NCBI GenBank assembly: GCA_964006375.1
Contig: OZ023266.1
Span: 69,116,891-69,180,890 of the forward strand
Origin: Tillus elongatus
Taxonomy: Eukaryota; Arthropoda; Insecta; Coleoptera; Cleridae
DNA: 64,000 nucleotides
Direction: 5' to 3'
The notes under the pieces were generated by a model. That model saw nothing but the letters and a program-made list of their open reading frames with translations. It ran no database searches and was not told the origin of the DNA. Both the position numbers and the translations under genes were made by a program. This document shows, piece by piece, positions 1-11,919 of the stretch. Each line of letters opens with the position of its first letter. Position 1 is the first letter of the stretch.

Positions 1-20
1 ATATATATATATATATATAT
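1..20. repeat. (TA)n microsatellite, cut by window edge
   Basis: A pure TA run opens the window, so its true length is unknown. It is probably the edge of a tract like the others described here. Confidence 0.9.
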
Positions 21-347
21 AGGCATTCTTGCTTATTTAGCCTTGCCCATCAACGAGAATACTGCTAGTCCTTCGCGCCCCAGCTTCACCTAATAAATCT
101 ACAACTTTTGCTACACTGTTTTGATGAAAGAAGTGATATTTTAGTGCCGGACGTAAACATAATATAGTAACATGCAGCAGACCGTTTTATGCCACCCACT
201 AAAAACGCAGATTGCGATATTGTATAAACCGAATGCCATGGTCTCGTTAGTGGACATTTTCTATACTAAACTCCTTTCAATAAAAAACGGACTGATGTGG
301 ATACCAAATATAGGCTTCATTAATTGGCTCTCCATCTGTATTTTTTA

Positions 348-600
348 TAACACAACAGTGGGAATACTCCACGCCCTGCTTGAAATCATAGAATTGTACG
401 GGGGAGCTTTCACACACAGACACACACATACACACATATATAGACAGAGGAGACCACCCATAACTCATCAGATGTCGGCCTTTCTATATTGAAAAATATG
501 AAGAAAAAAAAACCGACCGTCTGAATACGGTACTCGACCTGCCACCTTATAGTCAGAAATAAATGAGGTTTTCGCCTGGTTACTCGGCTACTCAGCCTAG
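348..600 (-). mobile_element. SINE-B copy (tRNA-headed SINE), diverged
   Basis: Read on the minus strand, the segment begins near 600 with a tRNA-like head. It has a B-box-like GGTCGAGTACC, followed by a body holding CATCTGATGAGTTATGGGTG and a run with AAAGCTCCCCC. The same order of blocks occurs at 58782-59003 (better preserved) and, without the head, at 22600-22700. A (CA)-rich patch at 412-440 lies inside the body. This is a pol III-type retroposon and not a functional tRNA gene. Any open frame across it is incidental. Confidence 0.6.
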
Positions 601-1765
601 ATTAAGGCTTATTACCGTGAATGACTGAGACCTTAATATCAAAAGCTCTAACGCACATTCCGTGAGGTCACCATAATATTTTGTAGTGTTCAGCTGTTTA
701 TTGATTTTCAGTTTTTCAAGTGTATTTAGAGTTTTCTAATTTACTTCATGGCTCTGAAATCTCTGGCCGTCAGCGCAATCTCAGATTTTTGTTTATTTTA
801 AATTTCCAGTCAATGTCGACTTTTCGTTGGTCCGCCTGAGAATCGAGTCCGGAACTTCTCGCTTTGCAGGCTGACACTTTGTATTTAGACTTTTAATACT
901 ACAATATTTTACGATTCATTTTATTTACCTATATATTTATTTAAGTGAAATTTACAAAATAAGTGTCGAATACGTACTAAAAAATGCAAGTTGCTTCAAA
1001 TACACTTTTATTGTAAAAGAGCGGGATTGACTACATAAGTTTGTAGATAGAGTGTGTCGTAGAAACTGAGTATAAAGGATCAAAGAGCACAGATATAAAA
1101 GTATTTAGGTCATATCAAGCATAAGCAAAAAAATGAAGTTAATGCATATGTGAATATTTTTCCATTGACTTTAGTAATACTTGTTTTTGTCTTTCCAACC
1201 GGTTTCGTCGATTGCGACATTGACAGGCAGGTAAAAATCATTTCTTCCCCTCCCCGAAGATGCAGTGCTAGGCAGACCCATCGTACAGAAGTAGACAGGC
1301 ATTTGTAAGACAAGAGCATAAGTATTTGCGTCTATATTTTATATGAAACAGTTTCACCAAGTAAAGGTAACGACAACTAACAAAAAACATGAACGGACGC
1401 AATCACCTTAATCACAGTACAACACATTATATAAATAACAACTGAAGAGGCGAAAATGTATATTTTACCCAGAGATCAAGAAAATTATTTTGAAGGATAC
1501 CGAGAACACCTTATACCAAGCACAGAGAAAAATACATTAACAGGATTTGAAAGAAAATAAAATCAGGAATATTTACAACCGAAGAAACGTTGGTATTAAA
1601 ATGAACTAATGACTCCAATATAATTTTACATACGACGTAGTAATTATAGGTTAAAATGGGAATCACTTAACCTAATAACTGAGAAAATAATCAAAAACGA
1701 AGAGTAAAAGTAACACTAGAAGTGAAAGAGCCAAAGCTACAAATAGGATACGTAAAATTTGGAGA
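601..1765. other. AT-rich DNA with no recognisable gene
   Basis: No open frame with protein-like composition and no clear repeat was recognised on either strand. Confidence 0.5.
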
Positions 1766-1845
1766 ACCCAATTTATCACAATACAGGTTTTATACCAGAA
1801 AATCGTTTCGCTAACAAAGTTAGCGTCATCAGCGGGATTCACAAA
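1766..1845 (-). mobile_element. Penelope-type terminal fragment with hammerhead-like motif
   Basis: On the minus strand, 1836-1801 reads CTGATGAC, a 6-bp stem (GCTAAC/GTTAGC) with a TTT loop, then GAAAC. It is followed by a stretch similar to the TGTTGTGGTGATTTGGG-TTCTCCAAGTG block found beside the Penelope-like element at 46258-47620. The CTGATGA-stem-GAAAC arrangement resembles the hammerhead ribozyme core, which is known from Penelope-like elements. One extra base between CTGATGA and the stem departs from the canonical core, so activity is uncertain. Confidence 0.55.
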
Positions 1846-2217
1846 GTAAGCTAAAAGAAAACACTATTCTTGATATTCAACATTATATAACTTAAAGGTG
1901 AACTTTTTATATAAACTATATGTATCTATTTCCAACATATTACGTTCTGAGTACAGATATTGCATTTCTAAATCCAGCAATTTTTGTTTAGCAACATTTG
2001 CCACTTTTTGGTCGATTTTTGTATTATTAGAAATTTTAACATTAAGGTTAATAAAATAACTGATTTTTGTTTGCAGGCTTTTAGAAAAGTGATATCTGCA
2101 CCCACTAATCTAATTTCAAAACTTGGCTTAGGGTATAAACCTTTACCGTGAGTTAAGTTATAAAATAAGATTAATAGGTGCAGCTATTACTTTTATTGAA
2201 AATACAAAAATAGACTC
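1846..2217. other. AT-rich spacer with no recognisable gene
   Basis: No protein-like frame or repeat identified. Confidence 0.5.
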
Positions 2218-2543
2218 GACGCAGCAAGTGCGTTATGGTAGTGAATTTTCATAGAAATGATCTGGCACAAAATATTTTATTATACCTTTTTTTCTTGTAA
2301 CATAGAAATCTAAGTTTTGGTGTATAGTAGTATACTTCTTATATCGTAAATCTACCTACCAAATTCGGTTATCATAGCTTTTTTATTTTTTGAGAAAAAA
2401 TGTTTTGTCGAATGAAAACTCAAAATTTTTCCGGAAAACCTCGTCCGATTTTTCTGACTAACGAACGTATCCAAGCCATTTACAAAAGGAAGGTACGTGA
2501 AAAAATTTAACAAAATCGACACATTATTTTTTGAGTTATCAGT

Positions 2544-2606
<63 letters not shown>

Positions 2607-2736
2607 ATATAAAATTGAAACTGACCCCGGATATGGGTTCTAGGGGTCCTAGTTCGCGCTCATTTGCAAAATTTTTTTTAAAATTCAAAAGTCGGGATCT
2701 CGCCATTAGTGAATTTTTTCTACGAAAATTCACTAA
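2218..2736 (+). mobile_element. TA family, near-complete copy
   Basis: All landmarks of the family are present in order. The start is GACGCAGCAAGTGCGTTATG then GTAGTGAATTTTCAT. The core includes CGGAAAACCTCGTCCGA and AACGAAC...CCAAGCCATTTAC. A TTATCAGTGTGA block precedes (TA)n at 2547-2603. The tail has CCCCGGATATGGGTTC and CGCGCTCATTTGC. The end is a hairpin made of TTAGTGAATTTT and AAAATTCACTAA. There is no coding capacity. This copy is a good reference for the family because it carries only one core unit. Confidence 0.75.
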
Positions 2737-3496
2737 TAGGGCAACAAGTGGTAAACTTTGCTACACAAAGATGACAGGACTTAAAAATGCAATATCTGTA
2801 CTCAAAACGTAATATTTTAGAAACAGCAGCATAAGGTTTATACAAAAATTTAACTTTTAAGTTACATAATTTTGAAATAAAACAAACTGTTTCTGAAAGA
2901 AAGTCAATTTTTTCCTGGCTATTGTTTATTTAAATTTTTTATTTGTGTTTGTTAAGGAAATATAAGTGGGGGTAGTATCTCAAAATATTCCCTTTGATCA
3001 TAGTATCTCAAAAAGCTATTATATTTCTTTACATTTATCAAGAAAGTTTTATCCATCTACAAAAAAACTTGTGCTGTGTCTGAACATAATTTTCATACTG
3101 GCCATCATATAAATTTTAGAAATCTTTCTATGTTGCATTGTGAAACTTCAGATAATAAAAGAATGCATTTAGAAAACTTTTAAATTAGTTTTTACGAAAA
3201 TTTCATAAACATATAAAACACAAAGCTTTTTAAATACTACACCTATTTATATTTCCTTGACAGAAACAAGAAAAAAAATTAAACACAATAGGCTTGCATA
3301 TATCAAATTGACTCTGATAATCTTCATTCAAATCTAACATAAAATTTGTTCTTAATGTTTGTTATTATTCTTTTTAACTTCAATCTTAAATCTCGTTTTA
3401 TATGCAAGTATTTAAAGCTTATGTACTTTTCTTATGTTAATTGCATTTTTTTCCTCCCATGTTGTAAAAATGGTAATATTACCCTCAGCAAATCTG

Positions 3497-3500
<4 letters not shown>
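2737..3500. other. AT-rich DNA with no recognisable gene
   Basis: No protein-like frame, SINE, LINE or transposon end seen. Confidence 0.5.

Positions 3501-3591
<91 letters not shown>
3501..3591. repeat. (TA)n microsatellite, ~90 bp
   Basis: Uninterrupted AT dinucleotide run. Its flanks do not show the TA-family core or tail, so it is either an independent tract or in a very old copy. Confidence 0.95.
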
Positions 3592-3592
<1 letters not shown>

Positions 3593-3863
3593 ATTGTCAA
3601 GTAGAAATGTCAAAATTTGCTGTAGTAATTTTATGTAATAATCATAGATGAGGTAGAATATACCAAGTGGAGGTTGAAAGAACGACAGCGAGTTGAATTA
3701 TTGGTGAAAAGGGGGTATTTTTAGGAGGCTGAAATTTTCAGAAAATTGATAGTGGCAGTTTCTAGCAATTGTTTCCACTTAATTAGGCATATAATAAAAT
3801 TATGTATATTGCATATACCAGTAAAAGAATATTTGTACGACACCTTGTACCATTACAGACAAA

Positions 3864-4026
<163 letters not shown>

Positions 4027-4785
4027 CAAACAATTACTTATTGAATCTAACACAATTAAAAAGAATTTGTTTTGAAGTAACTTTAAAAAAAGATCTGCCG
4101 CAAAATTTAGGTGTTATGGCGATTTACAGAGCTTGAGATTGACATCCTAACACAACAGAAATGCCTTTTTATGGAAACAGCGACTCTCCTCATGTTCTTT
4201 GCCATTCAACTAAATTATCACTAAATTTGAAAATAGCCTTTCAAGCTATTAGAAGATTACACTTTAAATAATGCCTTTTAATTCAGTTTTTAATTTTAAT
4301 TTATTAGGGGAATACTATTTTATATTTCTATTAAAAATTAACTGGGCATATCGAAAATTTCGCGAGTTATAATGCAAAAGAAATTCTGATGCGTAATAAC
4401 AGGTAAATCGATTTTTTGGTATATAGAAATATGTGTCAATTTTGTTTAATATTTTACCATAAATACTGGTTGACGTACCGATGCTTTTGAAAAGTTCCTG
4501 TCTTACTGTATCGCTGTTTATTTTTTCTCATAGTTGATGTGCTTTTAAAACATAGATGTTAATTGATCTATTACCACGGAATGTTTTTTTGTCATGAACC
4601 TCACTGGCTAGCTTTTAGCAGACCTTGGCGATCACAAAAAATCAGAATCTTAAAACCACCACATATTTTACATATTAATGCAAATAGTTGAAAAGGTTGT
4701 TTCACACCATGAAATAAGAAAATCGTGCTTTAACGTACAGGAAATAAGTTCAAAAAAATCAATTTCAATTATTTTTAAACGATGT
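4027..4785. other. AT-rich DNA with no recognisable gene
   Basis: Nothing assignable seen on either strand. Confidence 0.5.
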
Positions 4786-5575
4786 CTATTTATATTTGCA
4801 TATAATTTATACTCACGAAAACTTGAAACTCGGTACTTTTGAATAAATTTAATTAGGAAAAATTACAGTTAATATCCAGGCATTTTTTAATTGTTTACAC
4901 ACTTGTGTAACAAAACGCTTTAATAGCAAAACATAGATATTCCAATTTTGGAGAAAAAAAATTCTACCAAAGTAGAAAAGAAAATAATATAACAAGAAAC
5001 AATTCGATTCTAAAAGACGCTAACTGAATTCTTTCTTTGTATTTTCGTATGATTCATAATCGCAAAAACTTGAAACCGAAATGATTTGAATAAATGGAGT
5101 TTATAAAAAAACTTTACCGTTTAAAAATTTACAGTGACATTCAGGCAGTTCTGCAACTCTCTATTTACTTGTGTAAAGCTGAAATAATATCCTATAATGG
5201 CAATATATTATCATCTGCAATTTTAGAGAAAAAAGATAAGGTACCTATCACTACTTAAAACGCAAAATAATATAACAGTGATTAATTTGATTTCGGAAGA
5301 TATTTATTCCCTCTTAAAAATAATGTAGACCTATATTTGCGTATGAATTATTACCATAAAAGCTGGCATCTGAAAACGCTTCATTAAATCTAACTTACAA
5401 AAAAACCTTAGTTTTAAGTTTTAGTTTATCAGCCAGAACGCTTTAGAATTTTGCTTGTGTAAAACTAAAACAATAACAGTTAGTAGCAAAATATTATTTT
5501 TGGAATTTTAGTGAAAAAAATAATTTACAGTAGGGAACCAATTATACTTTAAGAGACAATGTTGTTTTTACAACA
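4786..5575 (+). repeat. Old tandem array, three ~250-290 bp units
   Basis: The block 'ATATTTGC/TCGTATGATT...CGCAAAAACTTGAAAC' recurs near 4793, 5041 and 5332. Each time it is followed in the same order by a GAATAAAT-like stretch, ACAGT..ATCCAGGCA, CTTGTGTAA, and TTTTGGAGAAAAAA/TTTAGAGAAAAAA. The units are strongly diverged, giving spacings of about 248 and 291 bp. There is no coding content. Confidence 0.5.
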
Positions 5576-6099
5576 AAAAAAAATAGATAAAATTCAAAAG
5601 CTTTCTTAAAGAAAATTAAATCTGAGCATTGCTTATTTAAGTTTTGTATAATATAAACTAAATCCATCCTCTCCGCACTCTATTTTATTTTTTAGACATA
5701 ACAATTAAATTTTCGTCGTTCTTTACTCAACTTCACATAAAACATTTTTAAGTGTTCAAATATTATTGGTCACATAAACACATATATTCATTATTTAATA
5801 CACAAAAACTCATCACTTTTAGAACAAAATAGTACAAGCTTTAAATAAACATGGGCACAAATAATTGAACATCGAACAAACAAACGAGAAAAGATGGTAT
5901 CGAAAACATATAACCGAAAAAACAAACATGCACGTCAACATTTCAGTGATCAAGTTTTTTCTTTCATAAAAGACTTTGATAGCAGAAGTTATAAAGTATA
6001 ATATAAAGAGAACGAGAGTAAGAAAGAGATAGTCAAGCAAATCACATATAAAATGTATCAAAAATTCAGCCGTACCAGTTGGACCAAACAGAGTTGATA
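5576..6099. other. AT-rich DNA with no recognisable gene
   Basis: A 101-residue minus-strand open frame ends here, but it has hydrophobic low-complexity composition and no recognisable domain. I do not treat it as a gene. Confidence 0.45.
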
Positions 6100-6420
6100 G
6101 GCCATCGGCCGGCAGGCAAGTCACGGCTTACCTAGAATGTTCATATCTCGACTGTGGCACACTAGATGTCAGACTGGTCCTCTCCACGCTAGTGTTTTGT
6201 TCCGCACTGCGTGTTACGTCACTCTACCTCCCCACCACGTGCTCGCACACGGGTAATGGTGGGGGTAAAGCACGGAGCTTTCCACACGCGCTGACGACTA
6301 GAAAGGGGTGGGGGAAGCGAGCTTTAACGTCTAAGTGGTGCATTCCTATTTTCTACTATTTAAAGCCGTCGGGGTGAATTTACTACTGCGATGTTATGGG
6401 AAAGTCGGTCCGCGACAAAT
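6100..6420. promoter_or_regulatory. CpG/GC-rich patch, candidate promoter with possible first exon
   Basis: This ~300-bp patch stands out from its AT-rich surroundings by many CpG and G/C runs. It holds TTACGTCA (near 6212, CRE-like), CACGTG (near 6236, E-box), several CCCACC/GGGTGG runs, and TATTTAAA at 6356. On the minus strand, ATTCTAG/GTAAGC at about 6135 matches a strong 5' splice site. A minus-strand first exon of roughly 6135-6330 below the TTTAAATAG element would therefore fit. No coding sequence is recognised. A degraded GC-rich repeat would be the alternative. Confidence 0.35.
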
Positions 6421-6906
6421 AGATGTATAACTCAATAAACATCAGGAGTCGAGCTTTTGTTACATTCAGAACGATATTTCACCCAGATTAGAAATACTTC
6501 GTCACTTCGGGTTCTCTTCTTTATTAAACTTTTATAGCTTTCAATGTAAAAGCTGCATACTTTTCAATAAATTATGTTTGTAACTTTACTGCACAGGGTG
6601 TTTAAAAATACTGTTTTCGGATGGAAAAACAATGTATGTGCAATTTTGCCGATTTTAAAATTTTTACATTTGTTGTCTCTCTTGCTTTATTTGCAAACTT
6701 CTAGCAAAACAAAAACCATTTTTATTTTATAAATACAGACAAAGACTCAACGCATCTGAAAAAAAAACATAAAATTATTGTAATGTTCCATCCCATCTTT
6801 GGTATCTACATTTCTGTGTTTCGGCTTAGCTGGAAAGGTGGATTATACATATTGTAACAGTTTTTGAAAATTATAAATTTTAAATGTTATATAATAGATT
6901 TTCTAT
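6421..6906. other. Intergenic DNA; lone mariner-type end at ~6594
   Basis: CAGGGTGTTT near 6594 resembles a mariner inverted-repeat tip, but no partner was found. Nothing else is assignable. Confidence 0.4.
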
Positions 6907-7032
6907 TACTAATGAATTTTCGTCGAAAAACTTCAGCCAGGAGGAGATCCCGATTTTTGAATTTTAAAAAACTTCCTTCAAATGATCGTGAACTAGAACC
7001 GCTAGACTCATATCTGGGTCGCTTTCAATTAT

Positions 7033-7098
<66 letters not shown>
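6907..7098 (-). mobile_element. TA family, tail plus (TA)n only
   Basis: The order is reversed relative to the reference copy. It begins with ACTAATGAATTTTCGTCG (terminal hairpin), then GGAGATCCCGA and a GAACTAGAACC block, then (TA)n at 7037-7098. The core and start are missing beyond the microsatellite, so the copy ends inside the TA tract. Confidence 0.7.
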
Positions 7099-7099
<1 letters not shown>

Positions 7100-7921
7100 T
7101 ATGATTTTTTTAAACAAAATGACGATGCAAACACGTCGATTAGAGACAATTGTTTGTATTTATGTGTGAATGTTCTATGTGCGATGTCTCCAGACCTGGC
7201 TGCAGAGCTGACTTGAGTGTCATCTCCTCAATTGGTCCTCAGATTTTTAAATATTTGTTCAGTTGTCGGTTGTCACGGTTAAAAACTGCTTTTAAAAAGG
7301 TGGAATGTAAATGTTTCCGTCTTGTACCATTATATATAATAATATTTTAAATGAACTTACAGTCGCGCATTTCCAAACTTTTTCTTACATAAATTTCTAA
7401 TTTTGACATCATAAAATATATGCCAACAACACAAAATGACTTTAAATCATGCAAACACCTTTTGAATAAGTTTAACCTACATTCTCTGTTGTTTACATTT
7501 TTGAAAATCTGACAGTGACATATTTGTGATACCTAATTTCATGCCAGACTTTAGGGGGTATTTTCCATCTTTTTCAATGTTCATGTCTTATCTACTCATT
7601 AAAAATTTTAAATGTTTTAAATATTTAAGTCAAGTAAAATTCAGAATATTCTTATCTCACCTATCCACTTATCAGTGTACAAAAAAATTAAATTAAATTC
7701 TGTTTTCTTACAACTTAACATTTAATTTCGTTTCATTCTTTTCACTGGTGATTTGTTCTGTAATAGTGTAAGTGCTTTGTTAGACAATTTTTCTGGTCTC
7801 AATTTAGATCGGATTAAGCTCTTGTCTATTTAGTTAAATTCCAGACCGGTTTTTGGTTTGAATATACTTTGTTGGGATTAAGTGAAGAAACACTATGTGA
7901 AAACTGGAACCTGTGGTGAGC
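7099..7921. other. AT-rich DNA with no recognisable gene
   Basis: Nothing assignable seen. Confidence 0.5.
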
Positions 7922-7980
7922 ACTAATAAGTACACTTGGAGAACACCCAAATCACCACAACACATATTTCAGAGATCTTA

Positions 7981-8013
7981 CGATCGTTTCGTTGACAAAG
8001 TCAACATCTTCAG
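7981..8013 (-). ncRNA. Hammerhead-ribozyme-like motif
   Basis: Minus-strand order: CTGAAGA, T, stem GTTGAC/GTCAAC with loop TTT, GAAAC, GATC, GTA. The mini stem III (AC..GT around GATC) matches the minimal hammerheads reported in Penelope-like elements. The extra T before stem II departs from the canonical core. Confidence 0.4.
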
Positions 8014-8040
8014 AGGAAGAAAATTCTGACTTTTCTTCCT

Positions 8041-8080
8041 CTGAAGATGTTGACTTTGTCAACGAAACGATACTAAGGTC
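8041..8080 (+). ncRNA. Hammerhead-ribozyme-like motif, second arm
   Basis: Plus-strand mirror of the motif at 7981-8013: CTGAAGA, stem GTTGAC/GTCAAC, GAAAC. The stem III region has decayed to GATACTA, so this copy is less likely to be active. Confidence 0.35.
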
Positions 8081-8132
8081 TTTGAAATATGTGTTGTGGT
8101 GATTTGGGCGTTCTCCAAGTGTACTTATAAGT

Positions 8133-9291
8133 GAAGAAACACTTGAAAATACAGAGCCTCGTAAGCTACGGGTAAGTCATTATAATTGTAAATTTCTTGT
8201 AAGCATACATTTAATACTGGATACTGTATTTTAGGGTTCTTTCGTTACCCCATTCGTTCGTTCCGTCCTTCTTTTAACTTTATAGAGTTTATGTAAACCA
8301 CCCGAATAATCTGTTATTGAGTTTGGTATGTCGTCTTGGTTGGAAATTGTACTACAAACTGCCGTAGAGCACTGACACGGTGTCCAAGTGACCAACTCCA
8401 TCTGAAGTAATCTGCCTACAAGGGGCATCCTTCTGTGCACCCAGGTGACATCATTTCAATTAATTTGTTTACCTTGTATTTAATAACCTGTTGCTTTTAA
8501 AACATTTTAACATATTACACTTATTTTGTATGAATCTAATAATAATATAAAAAAATATTCTGGTCGTCCTGAATGTAAACCGTCGCAGTCTGCTAACGGG
8601 TAACACCTTTTACTTTTGTATATATGTTATTTAATACCTAATTTGAAACTGAATTAAAAAAAGAGACCAGAAAATTTTAGTAACTTACTATACTTATAAC
8701 TACAAGTTATTATTCATCAGTTATCAGATTATACGTTTTAAAAATCACGTTGTCTTTGTAATACTTTAATTAACACCTTTTTATTTTGATGAAATGCCCC
8801 TTGCGTAATAGTTTGCTGCAAAAGCCAACCAAAGTGTTTAATCATTTTCGTAAATTACTGTTTTAGACCTTTATTGGTTAAACGTAAATTAAAAGATAGC
8901 CTATTATATATCCTCGCTGTCACTGTCACCTGACGCGTTCGACATTCGAACAGTAATAATAGTAAGAATTATAATAGAAATATTATGATCGACGAAAAGC
9001 CATAGAGCGTCCCTCGTCGATGGCTAGTTATTCTTTACTCTTCGGCTGATTTGTTGATTATTCCTGCTTATTTGTCTACGTTAAAAAAAAACGTAGCACG
9101 GTAAGAAAATCAGGAACACTAGAAGTGGGTGTTTGTTTAGTTGTTGAAATGAAACGAAATATACAAAGCATGGTATAACCAAGAACTTACTTTCTCTTAC
9201 TTCATGTGCCCACAGAATATTAGAGCGAATGCTCTGAAATAGGATTCTGAGTTTTCCAAACTAACAAGTGACGAACGTTACTTCCTGATTA

Positions 9292-9294
<3 letters not shown>
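8133..9294. other. AT-rich DNA; no supported gene
   Basis: A minus-strand 69-residue frame at 8231-8440 has mixed composition, but I cannot assign it. Another frame in the same strand vaguely recalls a transposase N-terminus. Too weak to call. Confidence 0.4.

Positions 9295-9374
<80 letters not shown>
9295..9374. repeat. (TA)n microsatellite, 80 bp
   Basis: Pure TA run immediately left of the direct repeat at 9386-9830. Confidence 0.95.
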
Positions 9375-9378
<4 letters not shown>

Positions 9379-9385
9379 ACCCTAA

Positions 9386-9830
9386 TGGGCCAGGGCTGAC
9401 AGTTTACTAAATTGTTAGTTGGTTGTATACAGTTTCTAATATTTAGTACTTTGTGTTATTTGAAGCTGCCGTGACAACATATTACTTGGTTCCGCAACGA
9501 GGTGGCGGCACGTGCTTCGTGTCTTATATATCACTTAGTGTTCGGAGGCTGGCTCCCATAGCCGTATTACTTTATAGGTGTATTTTTGCTCCAATTAGTA
9601 TTCCGTACTTTACGGTTCTAATTGTGGTGAGAATGCATATAGCCTTACATACTTTGTCCCTGTATTAGGGTGGAAATGGACCAGTGCTGACGGTTTACTA
9701 GATTGTTAGTTGGTTGTATACAGTCTCTAATATTTAACACGTTGTGTTATTTGGAGCTGCCGTAACAACATACTACTTGGTTCCGCAACGAGGTGGCGGC
9801 ACGTGCTTCGTGTCTTATATCTCGATTAGT
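9386..9830 (+). repeat. Direct repeat pair, ~154-bp units 291 bp apart
   Basis: Unit 1 (9386-9539) and unit 2 (9676-9830) share blocks such as TTGTTAGTTGGTTGTATACA and GGTTCCGCAACGAGGTGGCG, with few differences. The units are richer in G+C than the surroundings. The 136-bp interval is not part of the repeat. Possible explanations are the terminal repeats of a short retroelement or a partial tandem duplication. A 71-residue frame spans unit 1, but the same frame is not maintained in unit 2. Confidence 0.6.
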
Positions 9831-9980
9831 ATACACATATATTTGTATCACACCGATAACTCAAATAACTAAGGCCGAATTTCAATGAATTTTGGGTTTT
9901 CTTTCAGACAATGTGTGTGTCTCGAAAAAAATAAGGCTATGGCAATTAAATTTGATACGTAGGTTTGCAAGTAAAAAAGC
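9831..9980 (-). mobile_element. TA family, core fragment
   Basis: It has the reverse complement of TTATCGGTGTGATAC next to a short ATACACATATAT run. Degenerate core text follows (GAATTTTGGGTTTTCTTTC, GGCTATGGCAATTAAATTTG). The start and tail are missing. The TA tract is unexpanded here. Confidence 0.55.
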
Positions 9981-10719
9981 TAACTATCCCAAAGTCAAGA
10001 TCTCTAAGGCAAAAAAATACAGGGTAGTGCATTCATAGGGTAAAGCTCTATATATTCTTTATTGAACAACATACAAAACAAAAAATTAATGAGTTATTAG
10101 AAAAAAAAAATGTTTGCGAATTTGTATGATTTGTTTTTGAATTTTTATGAAAGATATTTGTTTAACGAGTTGTGTAAAAACATTTAGTTAATTCTCGTGA
10201 AAAGCTTTTTTTTATTAATTTCATGTAACATCACTTAAGTCAATTTTTGTAAATGGTCAATTTTTGTCAAAGCGATTAATTTTTATCTAAAAATCTTATT
10301 TTTGAATTTTTGTCAAAAAGCTTTTTGAGAACAATTATATATTGACAAGTGTAGTGTTTGTGTAAATTGCTTGAATTGGTTCATTGGCCTGGAAAATCGG
10401 ACCAGTTTTTTTGGAAAATGTTGTATATTTTCGGAGAAATTTTAGATTTTTTCCAAACCATAAATTATTTTGGTACGTAAAGACCAAGTCGTTTCAAAAC
10501 GAATAGTAGCAGGATTTGTTGCTGGAAATCAGGAAACGCAACAAAGTTGGTAGAAGGCGTAATAAGGGTGATTAGTTATAAAAAAAAATTGTGACTAACT
10601 TACACCAGAAAACCATGAGAAAATTTTTAGGAAATTATGCCAAATGTGTGATTGTTTTGAATGACAACGTCGCTCATAAAATATCGTTGACTGCACTGCA
10701 AACAATTTTTTGTTAGCTT
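9981..10719. other. AT-rich DNA with no recognisable gene
   Basis: Nothing assignable seen. Confidence 0.5.
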
Positions 10720-11060
10720 TGTTAACGTCGGTCTATTTCCGCGACTATGGCCAATCATCAACGTCACTGAGCAGTTTTACATCACTATCCTGGAAATCGT
10801 TCCAATCCCCGGATTTCTGTAAGAAGAGTATTGACCTTCAACGTGCTTAAAATTGCATAGTACATGGGACCGGCGGCTTTACGCCCCCTTCGAAGGGCGG
10901 AACGTCCAGACATTCAACTTGCTGAAATACAATGGCTGAATCTCGGTTGATTTTACTTTTAACAGCATGTACCAAAAAAGTAAAAGGGGCACCCTGGGAA
11001 TTGTACCGAGTACCCTTGGGTCCAGAGGCACACGGTCTCACCACTGGACCACCGAGCCTC
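10720..11060 (-). mobile_element. SINE-A copy
   Basis: Minus-strand order: tRNA-like head with a GGTGGTCCAGTGGTGAGA A-box region and a degenerate B box, then GAGATTCAGCC, CGGAACGTCC/CTTCGAAGGG and a 3' end with GGCCATAGTCGCGG and CCGACGTTAAC. About 340 bp, matching the other copies in the window. Non-coding. The two short open frames across it are incidental. Confidence 0.75.
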
Positions 11061-11310
11061 TATGCAAACAATTGATAAAATTGTTTTTATATTTGTTGAC
11101 CATCCGCCCATCTACGGATTTAGCACCACCAGACTATGCAAGATTTTCAAAATTTTAAAAACATTTAAAAGGTAAACGATTTTCGACAGACAACAAAGTC
11201 ATATGTATCTTTAAGGTGTGGTTGAAGATCAAGAAAAAAGCATTTTTAGATGGGTTTAGAATTGCTTTAAAAACGTGCTGCTAAATAAGTAAAGAATAAA
11301 AAAATCTCGG

Positions 11311-11574
11311 CACGCAGCAAGTGCGTTATGGCAGTGAATTTTTATTAAATGTTTCAAATTTGAATAACTCAATTTTCTATAAACTTAGAAATCATAATTT
11401 TGGTATGTAGTAAGGCCTTTCTTAGGGCAAAATATCCACCAAATTTCACTAAAATAACTTTGCAATTTTCGGAGAAAAAAATTTTTTTCGAAAGAAAACT
11501 TAAAATGTGAATAACTCAATTATCTATAAATTTAGAAAGTGGAATTTTGGCACGTAGTAAGCTCTCCCGAAAGG

Positions 11575-11632
<58 letters not shown>

Positions 11633-11821
11633 AATTTCATTAAAGCAGATTTGTTATTTTCGGATAAAAATTTTTTTTTTGAAAGGAAACTCAAAATTCT
11701 CCCAGAAAACCTCGTCCAGTTTTTTTGGCTAACGAACTCATCCAAGCCATTAATAACACAAAGGCACTTGTCGAGATTAATTTAAATCGGTTAATTATTA
11801 AGTTATCAGACGGATACATAC

Positions 11822-11919
<98 letters not shown>

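Larger units (their letters stand above)
7922..8132. mobile_element. Penelope-type termini in inverted orientation, no interior
   Basis: Two ~100-bp arms form an almost perfect hairpin centred near 8027. Each arm contains AAGTACACTTGGAGAAC, a CACCACAACACATATTTC-like block and a hammerhead-like stem-loop. The same sequences, also inverted, flank the Penelope-like element at 46258-47620. I read this as a terminal pair with the interior missing, or as a fold-back derivative. No open frame. Confidence 0.6.

Noticed and set aside
8231..8440. 69-residue minus-strand frame with mixed composition
   Set aside because: No domain recognised. A different frame of the same DNA gives a faint transposase-like impression, but not enough to call.
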